64,000 bases of DNA from Nitrospira japonica. Its GTDB lineage: Bacteria; Nitrospirota; Nitrospiria; Nitrospirales; Nitrospiraceae. Below, one piece after another: positions 36,746 to 43,799 of this stretch. The position numbers were made by a program, and so were the translations under genes. The DNA lies in the NCBI RefSeq assembly GCF_900169565.1, contig NZ_LT828648.1, positions 248,001-312,000 of the forward strand, written 5' to 3'. Below the pieces are notes generated by a model. It saw only the letters and a list, made by a program, of their open reading frames with translations, was not told where the DNA came from and made no database searches. Each line of letters starts with the position of its first letter. Positions within the stretch are counted from its first letter, which is position 1.

Positions 36746-37801
36746 CTATTTGGAGGTTGCCGCGGCCTCGGGCGCTGTCGGCGCAGCGGGTTGAGCGCTG
36801 CCGGACTTCGGCAAGTTGACCACATCCTTCTGAAGCCAGGCCGGCCAGACGGCTGCGTCACTCAGCTTCACGTAGCCGACGCCTCGGATACCTGTTTTGA
36901 TACGCTCGATGTACTGTTCGACGAGGTCCGGGGGCACCTGAATCTTGACGCGGAACATCAGTTTTTCGCGCTCGCTCTTGGTCTCGACCTGCTTCGGCGT
37001 GAACTGGGCCTCCGGCGAGACGAAGCTAACGTACGCGATCGCCGATCTGGTCGGGTTGTAGTCCACCGTGATGCGCGCCTCCGCACCAACCTTGAGCGCC
37101 GCAGCATGTTCTGCCGGGAGGAAAAGTTCCATGTAGACATTGCTCAGGTCCACGATCGTCAGCGCCTTGCCGCCGGGGCCGAGAACCTCGCCCGGCTCGA
37201 CCAGGCGATACAGCACGCGGCCGGCCGTCGGCGAGACGAGCGTCGCATCCCTGATGCGAGATTCGGTCTTGGCCACACTCGCCTGAGTCACTTCGATCTG
37301 CGCCTGGGCCGCTGCTACCCCCGCCTGCGCCGCCGAGAGTGTCGCCGTCGCCGAGTCCAGAGCGGCCTTGCTGACGTCGTATTCGCGCTGTGACACGGCG
37401 TCCCCTTCGAGCAACTTGCGATCGCGCCTTTCCTCGATCTGCGCGAGCCGGATCCGGGCTTGTTGCTGGGCAACGGACGACTTGGCGGCTGCGAGCTCGT
37501 GTTTCGCGCCGGCCATGCTGGCCTTTTCCTTCGCCAGCTCCGCTTCGAGCGTTACCGTGTCGAGTTGAACCAGCACGTCACCCTGTTTGACGAGATCGCC
37601 CTCCTTTACCAGGATCTTCTTGACCCTAAGCGGTTCCTTGGCGGATGCGTCCACCAGCGTGGCCTCGATCCGACCGTTGCCCGACACGATTCCCGGAGGG
37701 AGCGCGGACTGCATCGACTTCCAGTGTTGATAGCCCAGCACTCCCCCACCCGCCACGACGATCGCGACGACGATCCACTTCTTGGAAAGTTTGACGGCCA
37801 T
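36746..37801 (-). CDS. yhiI: HlyD-family membrane fusion protein (YhiI-like)
   Basis: A 351-residue periplasmic adaptor. It has an N-terminal membrane anchor (WIVVAIVVAGGGVLGY), a biotinyl-lipoyl half-motif VKKILVKEGDLVKQGDVLVQLD, and a coiled-coil hairpin (about 85-190, rich in Ala, Gln, Glu). The second lipoyl half is LVSPTAGRVLYRLVEPGEVLGPGG, followed by a beta-barrel domain and an Ala/Pro tail. It would link the RbbA/YhhJ inner-membrane unit to an outer-membrane channel encoded elsewhere. The ATG at 37801 is the first gene of the trio. Confidence 0.88.
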   Translation of the reverse strand: MAVKLSKKWIVVAIVVAGGGVLGYQHWKSMQSALPPGIVSGNGRIEATLVDASAKEPLRVKKILVKEGDLVKQGDVLVQLDTVTLEAELAKEKASMAGAKHELAAAKSSVAQQQARIRLAQIEERRDRKLLEGDAVSQREYDVSKAALDSATATLSAAQAGVAAAQAQIEVTQASVAKTESRIRDATLVSPTAGRVLYRLVEPGEVLGPGGKALTIVDLSNVYMELFLPAEHAAALKVGAEARITVDYNPTRSAIAYVSFVSPEAQFTPKQVETKSEREKLMFRVKIQVPPDLVEQYIERIKTGIRGVGYVKLSDAAVWPAWLQKDVVNLPKSGSAQPAAPTAPEAAATSK

Positions 37802-37915
37802 GGTGCTCTACCTCACGTGTTTCACTTTGCTATCGGTTCGAAAGCATTTCTTGGGAAACGTGTGGAAGGATGGACAAGAACCCCAGCAAAAGCAAGTGGG
37901 GGAAGAGCGAAGGAA

Positions 37916-38251
37916 TTACCTGGACATTGTGAGGGGTCGAGCCGGTTGGACGTGATTCACGCAGCGGGATTGCCGACGCCGATCAAGCCACCACGCGACG
38001 ACAGGAAGGAGGACAAAAGACCCAGGCGCCAGCAAGGCCAGGAGGTACGGACAGAGGGCCACGACTCTGCGAAGCTCGAGACCCAGCCGACGCCGCTCCT
38101 CGGTCGCCCACCAGGCCCCATTGCGTTGTTTCATCAGCAACCCCAATAAGCCCCATATCCCAGCCATCTCTGTGCGGATACGTTCCCGTTCGCGCTGCAA
38201 AGGATCTGTGAAGCCGGTGCAGAATGTCCTCAGCCAGTCATGCCGAATCAT
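37916..38251 (-). CDS. Small protein with one or two membrane segments
   Basis: A 111-residue protein. The N-terminal half is Arg-rich and amphipathic (CTGFTDPLQRERERIRTEMA); a hydrophobic stretch (about 68-88, YLLALLAPGSFVLLPVVAWWL) follows, and the tail is basic. The ATG at 38251 comes two bases after the TAG of the PilZ-like gene, so it is translationally coupled to it. No family recognised. Confidence 0.5.
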   Translation of the reverse strand: MIRHDWLRTFCTGFTDPLQRERERIRTEMAGIWGLLGLLMKQRNGAWWATEERRRLGLELRRVVALCPYLLALLAPGSFVLLPVVAWWLDRRRQSRCVNHVQPARPLTMSR

Positions 38252-38253
38252 GT

Positions 38254-38625
38254 CTACCGTGCCGCTTTCTGGCGCTCGAGCGCCTGCTGAACGTACAGCT
38301 CCAAGTCACACGTGGAGACCTTGACCAAGGAGAGGAGGTCCACCACAAAGTGCCCATCCGCCACCTCCGATACTCGAGACTCCGCGATTCCCGCCGCCTC
38401 CTCTGCCCGTGGAAGAAAGATCAACAGCGTCAGTGACATTCCTTCACGTACCGGTTGTGTGCCTGTGAGGTCGAGTCGCCCCAACCCACCGCCTATGAGC
38501 ACTGCGTCGCCCATGACCAAGGTGCCGCGATCGATCCCGGAATACATCACCCGCAACTCGTCCGCATTCGACAGCCCCGATACGGGGTGTTCCGAGACAT
38601 TTACCCATACGTTCTCGTTTTCCAT
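38254..38625 (-). CDS. PilZ-like domain protein
   Basis: A 123-residue protein whose segments MYSGIDRGTLVMGDAVLIGG, LDLTGTQPVREGMSLTLLIFLP and VADGHFVVDLLSL follow the beta-barrel pattern of PilZ domains. The canonical c-di-GMP motif (RxxxR ... DxSxxG) is not clear: no leading Arg cluster is seen and LDLTGTQP stands where DxSxxG would be. It may therefore be a degenerate, non-binding PilZ or an unrelated barrel. The ribosome site GGAGGAAAG precedes the ATG at 38625. It is coupled to the small membrane-protein gene downstream. Confidence 0.5.
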   Translation of the reverse strand: MENENVWVNVSEHPVSGLSNADELRVMYSGIDRGTLVMGDAVLIGGGLGRLDLTGTQPVREGMSLTLLIFLPRAEEAAGIAESRVSEVADGHFVVDLLSLVKVSTCDLELYVQQALERQKAAR

Positions 38626-38639
38626 CTTTCCTCCTTGTT

Positions 38640-38858
38640 TCAGATCTGTTCGGCCGTTCCACAATCCATCGATTGCCTGATCCAAGCGTATCGTGGCCTC
38701 CCGTCAGTCGATATACCGAAAAGGCATGGAGTCTTCCCCCTCGGATGAGTGGTGATCTTGAGTCGCATTTCGCGCACGTTTTCAGAAAGTAGCCCGAGGA
38801 ACTGCCCGAACAGGCTTCCGGTCAGGCCCCCTCCTTCGAGATACCCACTCCGAGGCAT
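38640..38858 (-). CDS. Possible small protein upstream of the PilZ-like gene
   Basis: A 72-codon frame from ATG 38858 (GGAG about nine bases upstream), MPRSGYLEGGGLTGSLFGQF and on. It ends 14 bases before the PilZ-like ATG, which would fit an operon of three. Composition is acceptable (LLSENVREMRLKITTHPRG), but there is no family match and it may be chance. Confidence 0.3.
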   Translation of the reverse strand: MPRSGYLEGGGLTGSLFGQFLGLLSENVREMRLKITTHPRGKTPCLFGISTDGRPRYAWIRQSMDCGTAEQI

Positions 38859-38924
38859 GTGCAAACTCTCCGCATTCGCTATGCTTCACCTGTCAGGCAT
38901 TGATCAACCAAGGAGGGTTCAAAG

Positions 38925-39098
38925 GTGCATACTCAGAGCAACGGACTACGTGAGAGACTGGCAACCCTTTCAAGCAAGGAACTGATGGATGCGTTAATGG
39001 CAGCGGACATGCCAATGGGAGGGACGAACGCACAGCGGATTGACCGACTCCTCTCGATTGCTTCCCCGGTGGATGTGTCGCAGTTTCTCCCTTCATGA
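38925..39098 (+). CDS. Small SAP-motif-like protein, GTG start
   Basis: A 57-residue frame with an excellent ribosome site (AAGGAGGG, about seven bases before GTG 38925). The segment LSSKELMDALMAADMPMGGT followed by NAQRIDRLLSIA fits the SAP helix-extended-loop-helix pattern (hydrophobic-x2-Leu-x5-Leu, Gly-Thr, then RLL), a short nucleic-acid-binding motif. It is probably a real small gene missed by length filters. It lies 82 bases before another unknown gene on the same strand. Confidence 0.5.
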   Translation: MHTQSNGLRERLATLSSKELMDALMAADMPMGGTNAQRIDRLLSIASPVDVSQFLPS

Positions 39099-39179
39099 CG
39101 GTGGAAATATCCGGTTATTCCTCGAAAGGTTCGACTTGCACTCACCGACATTTCAAGCGTAGGGTTCTGTCTAGCAACC

Positions 39180-39674
39180 ATGAACCCACCACACGATGAA
39201 GCACAAAAGAACGCTTCCCACATCGTCGTAGCCTATGGGAGGATCTTGGAGGATAGTCCGACCTCCCTTACGATTCTCTTTCGTCCTGAATCAGACTTGC
39301 CGTATCCGAAATCAATAATCAGATCAGCTCTCGAACTACTCTTGCTCACGATAAGGGATGCTGAAACGCGAAAAAGCCTAGAAGCCTGCGATGTCTTACT
39401 AAATCGGTTCCTCCCCCAAGACGAGTACTGTGTGGCCTACCAGCAACGAGCAGGATTGGCGCAGGCGGTTGAACGGTTCAAGCCCGGTGTATCGGTCGAT
39501 ATCACCTTCTTGAAACCACTCGTCACCGAAGGAGCGACAAAGGAAGGTGAAGAGCGACTAGCCCAAATTGTTGAACAGTGGAAACGCGAATGTGATCGGA
39601 CGGTGCTACGACACCAAGAGATCAGAAGGGACGTCGAGCTTGTTCAAAAATCAGGGGAAAAGAGAGGAGAATGA
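39180..39674 (+). CDS. Hypothetical soluble protein
   Basis: A 164-residue protein without signal or membrane segments. It is mostly helical, with a hydrophobic core segment SIIRSALELLLLTIRDAETR and a C-terminal charged helix (EQWKRECDRTVLRHQEIRRD). No recognised domain. The ATG at 39180 lacks a strong ribosome site. It ends 142 bases before the outer attachment repeat, so it is probably the last chromosomal gene before the island. Confidence 0.5.
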   Translation: MNPPHDEAQKNASHIVVAYGRILEDSPTSLTILFRPESDLPYPKSIIRSALELLLLTIRDAETRKSLEACDVLLNRFLPQDEYCVAYQQRAGLAQAVERFKPGVSVDITFLKPLVTEGATKEGEERLAQIVEQWKRECDRTVLRHQEIRRDVELVQKSGEKRGE

Positions 39675-39816
39675 AGCAACGGAGTGGGATCACTTCTTGA
39701 CTGTTCGGATAATGTATCTTCGTAACCGCCTCCCATCTTCCTGCCGTCAATGCCGTTGAACCCAGAGATGAGTTTCGAGGTACTGCTTCAGCTCTTGGTG
39801 GGTCGTGCAAAGGCTT

Positions 39817-39838
39817 TGGTGTCCCCAACGGGATTCGA
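39817..39838. repeat. Outer attachment-site copy (tRNA-Glu 3' end)
   Basis: These 22 bases are identical to the 3' end of the tRNA-Glu gene at 52609-52630, including the encoded CCA, and then diverge. Similarity to the copy at 47247 extends to 39850 with two mismatches over 34 bases. It marks the far end of the island. Confidence 0.8.
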
Positions 39839-39974
39839 GGGCTTTTGCAATGCCTCCCGTCTTTCCTGGAGTATTGTATTTCGAGGTCTTGTGAAGGCAG
39901 CCTAAATCCAAAAGCAGTCTATTTGCGCCGTCGAAACTCAATTGGCGAGGGCTGATCCGATAGAGCTGGACAAG

Positions 39975-41588
39975 TTACTTGACTACCTCGATCTCGCTCG
40001 GCTGCCAGCTCTTGTCGAAAAACGATTCCGCCGGAAAGTAGAGACGCAGGATCACGAACCAGCCCTTATCTCGGGTCGTCTGTATCCAATTACCCTCCTT
40101 TGCATCGGCCGGCTTTGAGGGACCGAAATAGACTGTCGTTGAGCCGTCTGAATTTGCCACCGCCGCTGGTGACGGGTACGTCTGACTACCCGCGCGCGGT
40201 GAGCGCTGTGGAGTTTGTAACATGGAGCGGGTTTGATTGTCATACACGGTGAACGACCAGAATCTACCGGCCGGGATGTCTTTCGGCAATGTCACACGGT
40301 ATGTCTTGCCGCCATCAAAGGGATTACCGGTGGCATCCGCGAAGGTCATTAGATACTGGGAACCGGCATTGGTTAACCGCATGATCATGCCCGGTGAGTC
40401 CATCGTGTAGGCGTAATAGAACGCGGTCCGCGAGTCGAGGGTCCGCGCCCCTGTTGCTGGTAAGGGCATGATCCCGTCCTTCGTGACAAGCGGAGGCGGT
40501 GTTTGAAAGTCGAACCCGCCCTGCCACAGCATGTTGGACCACTTCGATCGTGGATAATAGGCCCAACCGGGGTAATCAGCTGCCCGAAAGTTCAGCACCC
40601 GCCCGGCCGCGTTACCAACGGCCGCGGCGTCGGTAAGGATTTTCTTCATTCGCGCGTCCGGCTTGAAGGGCTTGCCCTTGACGATGCCGATGGCTGCGAG
40701 TTGGCCCGAAAGCTCGACGTTGAAAGATGTTGCCGGCTCCATCTGCACCAGCTCATTGACCATCTCGAAGTAGGACAAGTCGTTTGGAGGAATAGTGTTG
40801 AACGATTTCCCACTGGCCTCGACAAACTTCGTTGGCGGGATGGATTGGTTGGCGCGCCCCGGCCTGACTTTACCCTCGAGGATTGCGGCCATGCTCGTGC
40901 CGAAGCCTCCGGGGATATACGGATAGATCTTCAGCGACTTCTTGATCGAGGCGACGGCAGGTTTGGGATTGTTGTTGTCCATGAACGCACGCACAGCGTA
41001 GAGCACATGCATGGTTTTCGAGTGGCCCACGTGGAACCCGCTCTCCGGAAGCGTCCCGTCATACCCTGGCGGCACAATGAGATACTTGCCTCCTTCGCCG
41101 CGATCGGGGCCAGGAAAGCCGATGTCGATGATCCAGCTGAACCACATGTCATTGATCGTGCCGAGCACCGCTGGTGGCGCCTCGATCACCAACGGACCGT
41201 TCGTGAGATCGAGAGCCGCAAGCGTGTAAATCGTGTCGGCATTAGCGGTCAGAAAGAGAGAGTTCGAATCCATTAACTCAGAAAAGATGACAACCGTGTT
41301 GTCTTCGGCTCCGATGCTCTGGAAACCCTTGCGAAGTGCATATGCCGATGCACCCGAGAAACTATTCATGAACGCGTCAAGTGCTCGCACGTAGTCCAAG
41401 TTGTTCTTGACCTTCTCCACGGTGGCATCAGTCGGCGCGCCGTCCCTGAATTCGAGCGCGCCGATGTGGGTCTCGACCCTGTCCGGCGTGGTGACGGACG
41501 TGGGAATGTTTTGCGCCTGAGCGGTCGTGAGGGTCATGGTGCCGGCGAGCACGCCCGCGATGAGATGCGGTTTGCGCCTGCGTATCAT
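39975..41588 (-). CDS. Exported DUF1254/DUF1214 protein
   Basis: A 537-residue secreted protein with a signal peptide (MIRRRKPHLIAGVLAGTMTL... AQA). A DUF1254 domain (about 50-190, ANADTIYTLAALDLTNGPLV, MWFSWIIDIGFPGPDRGEGG) is followed by DUF1214 near the C-terminus (YAYTMDSPGMIMRL, YRVTLPKDIPAGRFWSFTVY, GNWIQTTRDKGWFVILRLYFP). Function of the family is not established; some members are linked to envelope or xenobiotic responses. AGGAGCTGCGTG places the start at ATG 41588 rather than GTG 41591. Same strand as the small membrane protein 114 bases upstream. Confidence 0.85.
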   Translation of the reverse strand: MIRRRKPHLIAGVLAGTMTLTTAQAQNIPTSVTTPDRVETHIGALEFRDGAPTDATVEKVKNNLDYVRALDAFMNSFSGASAYALRKGFQSIGAEDNTVVIFSELMDSNSLFLTANADTIYTLAALDLTNGPLVIEAPPAVLGTINDMWFSWIIDIGFPGPDRGEGGKYLIVPPGYDGTLPESGFHVGHSKTMHVLYAVRAFMDNNNPKPAVASIKKSLKIYPYIPGGFGTSMAAILEGKVRPGRANQSIPPTKFVEASGKSFNTIPPNDLSYFEMVNELVQMEPATSFNVELSGQLAAIGIVKGKPFKPDARMKKILTDAAAVGNAAGRVLNFRAADYPGWAYYPRSKWSNMLWQGGFDFQTPPPLVTKDGIMPLPATGARTLDSRTAFYYAYTMDSPGMIMRLTNAGSQYLMTFADATGNPFDGGKTYRVTLPKDIPAGRFWSFTVYDNQTRSMLQTPQRSPRAGSQTYPSPAAVANSDGSTTVYFGPSKPADAKEGNWIQTTRDKGWFVILRLYFPAESFFDKSWQPSEIEVVK

Positions 41589-41702
41589 CACGCAGCTCCT
41601 TTCTGTTCTCTCCGTTCGTTAATTAGACGTGCTTCACACTTCGAAACTGTCCAGATTCCCTCTTCCCTCGCAGTTTCGACTTCGGCCGCAGTGTTGAAGT
41701 CA

Positions 41703-42245
41703 TCAAAGTGGGCGCGCTGCCCTTCGAATGCCGGCGAACGCATAACAGAGTCCGATCACATAGACGACGATGCTGAGACCCTGCGCTGCAAGCCATGCGT
41801 TCTTTCCCGCTTGTACCGGCTGAAAATAGAAATTCGGCCAAAAATAATTACAGATGACAAAGCCTGCAGCGGCGCTCACGAGTGTAGCGATAAGGCCATA
41901 GGCGCAGAGCATAGGCGCAGTACTCTCGTGGCTGGAAATAGTCATTGACTCGCCCTGTCTGGTTATTGCCAGATAAACCAATCCAATGGCGATCATGCCG
42001 AGGCCCCCAGTCTTGAGCGTCAACTCGGCCAGAATCGCCGGACAGCCCCACCACAACGTCACATTTTCTAGAAAATCTGCCCCAACATTTCCGGTTTGAG
42101 CCCCGGCCATGTAGTGTAGGATCGGGACGAAGCCGGTCAGGAATCCAGTGATGAACAGGCCGAGCCCCCAACGAATAAATCTCCAGCTTAGTTCACTGGG
42201 GGTAACGGCGGCTTTGCTGCCCATAGCTATCGCCGCGCTTCTCAT
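41703..42245 (-). CDS. Four-helix integral membrane protein
   Basis: A 180-residue protein with four hydrophobic segments (about 25-45, 70-90, 108-130, 145-170), ending FAGIRRAARPL. A conserved-looking HYMAGA follows the first helix. Size and topology resemble small four-helix membrane enzymes such as styrene-oxide isomerase, but I do not see enough to assign that. The ribosome site AGGAGGGAATGC favours the ATG at 42245 over 42251. Divergent from the AraC regulator, which probably controls it and the DUF1254 gene. Confidence 0.6.
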   Translation of the reverse strand: MRSAAIAMGSKAAVTPSELSWRFIRWGLGLFITGFLTGFVPILHYMAGAQTGNVGADFLENVTLWWGCPAILAELTLKTGGLGMIAIGLVYLAITRQGESMTISSHESTAPMLCAYGLIATLVSAAAGFVICNYFWPNFYFQPVQAGKNAWLAAQGLSIVVYVIGLCYAFAGIRRAARPL

Positions 42246-42382
42246 ATGCATTCCCTCCTATCGCGAGAGTAACCACAGGACCGACGTCAGCAAGGGATAG
42301 TATTCTTTGCCATGCAAAGGTATCAAGGCGCCCTACGCATTAATTGCCATTTCACGACATTGTTTGTTAGGGTTCGCTCCCT

Positions 42383-43426
42383 ATGAACGGCGGCCATCGG
42401 ATGTGCGAGTTGGGGAGCTTCGTTCCCTATCTGCTGTCAAAGGGGGAACAGCCAGGAAAAGTACTCAAGAAGGTGGGCTTCCCCACCCATTTACTTCTTG
42501 ATCCGGATGCATGGGTCCCTCGGGAACTATTTCTTACCCTCGTCAATGCTCTGTCATCCACGACCGGCGATCCACACTGCGGCATCCACGTTGGTGAAAT
42601 GGAGTCTTTCGTACAGTTTGATGCCTTTGGAACGGCCATTCTCAATGCTCCGACGCTGCGGACAGCGATTAACGTGGCTTGTCGCCGAATCACACTTATT
42701 CAGACGGGTACTGAGATTCGCTTGAGCGAATATCGCCGCACAGCACGCCTGAGTTACTCGCTTCTCGGACGGACAGGGGAAAATCCGGCGCAGTACTTCC
42801 AAGGCGTCCTTGTGTTTTTTCAAAACATTCTCGCTCTGACCGGCCAACCGGCCGTCGTCGATGTCGCATTCGATCACGTACCGTGCCGAAAATCAGATGA
42901 GCTGGAACGGGTGTTTGGACCGCGGTTGGTCTTCCGCGCGGGAGAGAACGCTGTAGTGTTCGATCGCGGGCTCCTCGACTTACCACTGCAATTCAGCAAA
43001 ACTGCGATTCAGATCCTTCCTGATAGGCCGGTTGAGGAAGAAGTCGTTCGAGCGGTGCTCAGCAACATGTCGGATCAGTTGGTCTACGAAACACCCAGTC
43101 TCGAAACTACGGCCGGCGTTTTAGGCCTTCATCCCCGTACGCTCGAACGACGTCTTACTGGATGGGGCATCCCATTTGAATCTCTGCTCGATGACTTCCG
43201 CCGAAACCGCAGTCTTCAACTCATCCACGAGGGGACACACACCCTGACCGACATTGCTTTCTTAGTCGGGTACTCAGATGCGGCGCATTTCACACGGGCA
43301 TTCCGACGATGGACCGGCAGGCCGCCTCGAGACTATGTCAGGGGTCTACGGCTGAGTCGTGAGTTTAGTACGCCTAGACCACCCCAACGACATTCTTCCC
43401 ATGTTGTCATTGCCGCTGACGGTTAG
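42383..43426 (+). CDS. AraC-family transcriptional regulator
   Basis: A 347-residue regulator. The N-terminal ~200 residues are of the OruR/ArgR-like ligand-binding type (GDPHCGIHVGEMESFVQFDAFGTAIL, and SLLGRTGENPAQYFQGVLVFFQN). The C-terminal double helix-turn-helix (about 230-325) has TTAGVLGLHPRTLERRLTGWG and LTDIAFLVGYSDAAHFTRAF, followed by RRWTGRPPRDYV. The divergent arrangement with the membrane-protein gene across 137 bases suggests it activates that operon. ATG at 42383, alternative ATG at 42401. Confidence 0.88.
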   Translation: MNGGHRMCELGSFVPYLLSKGEQPGKVLKKVGFPTHLLLDPDAWVPRELFLTLVNALSSTTGDPHCGIHVGEMESFVQFDAFGTAILNAPTLRTAINVACRRITLIQTGTEIRLSEYRRTARLSYSLLGRTGENPAQYFQGVLVFFQNILALTGQPAVVDVAFDHVPCRKSDELERVFGPRLVFRAGENAVVFDRGLLDLPLQFSKTAIQILPDRPVEEEVVRAVLSNMSDQLVYETPSLETTAGVLGLHPRTLERRLTGWGIPFESLLDDFRRNRSLQLIHEGTHTLTDIAFLVGYSDAAHFTRAFRRWTGRPPRDYVRGLRLSREFSTPRPPQRHSSHVVIAADG

Positions 43427-43512
43427 TTCGACGAAGTAACCGGATCACGACGCCCAATCTAGTGATTCTATGGATGCATGAGGCAACTCATCGCGGCACG
43501 CGCCCAGATAAG

Positions 43513-43557
43513 GAGCATTACCGGTAACGGTAAGGGCAATCAATGTTGCCTGAGAAC
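43513..43557 (+). repeat. Direct repeat, copy A
   Basis: A 45-base sequence containing ACCGGTAACG and ending CTGAGAAC. It matches copy B at 43729-43773 at roughly three quarters of positions. The whole gap 43427-43799 holds no supported gene. Confidence 0.5.
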
Positions 43558-43728
43558 AGGCGAATAACAGGCTGCGATCGGGCGCCCACGAGTCGGGGGA
43601 AAGGTCAGAAAACAGCTGACCCCAAAAACGAAGAAATGTGCTGAGGTACAAACGCGTCGCCCGCGAGGTGTACACCCCCAGCCCGCGGTTACCGAAGTTT
43701 CCAAGCCTGGAATACAAACCACGACAGG

Positions 43729-43773
43729 GAGCGTCACCGGTAACGAAAAGGCGATTCAATGCAGTCTGAGAAC
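43729..43773 (+). repeat. Direct repeat, copy B
   Basis: Partner of copy A, 216 bases away in the same orientation, just before the cytochrome gene's stop codon. Both copies keep ACCGGTAACG and CTGAGAAC. On the minus strand both fall in one reading frame (VTGDAP and VTGNAP), so they may be remains of a repeated coding sequence. Confidence 0.5.
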
Positions 43774-43799
43774 CGACAAGAAACAGACCTGGGATGACG

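Noticed and set aside
39747-39941. 64-codon minus-strand ORF across the outer attachment repeat
   Set aside because: Coding potential comes from the repeat and flanks; could be the tail of a lost integrase, but no motif supports it.
43445-43759. 104-codon minus-strand ORF spanning the direct repeats
   Set aside because: No ribosome site, no family match; the repeats are reported instead. It might be a decayed repeat gene.
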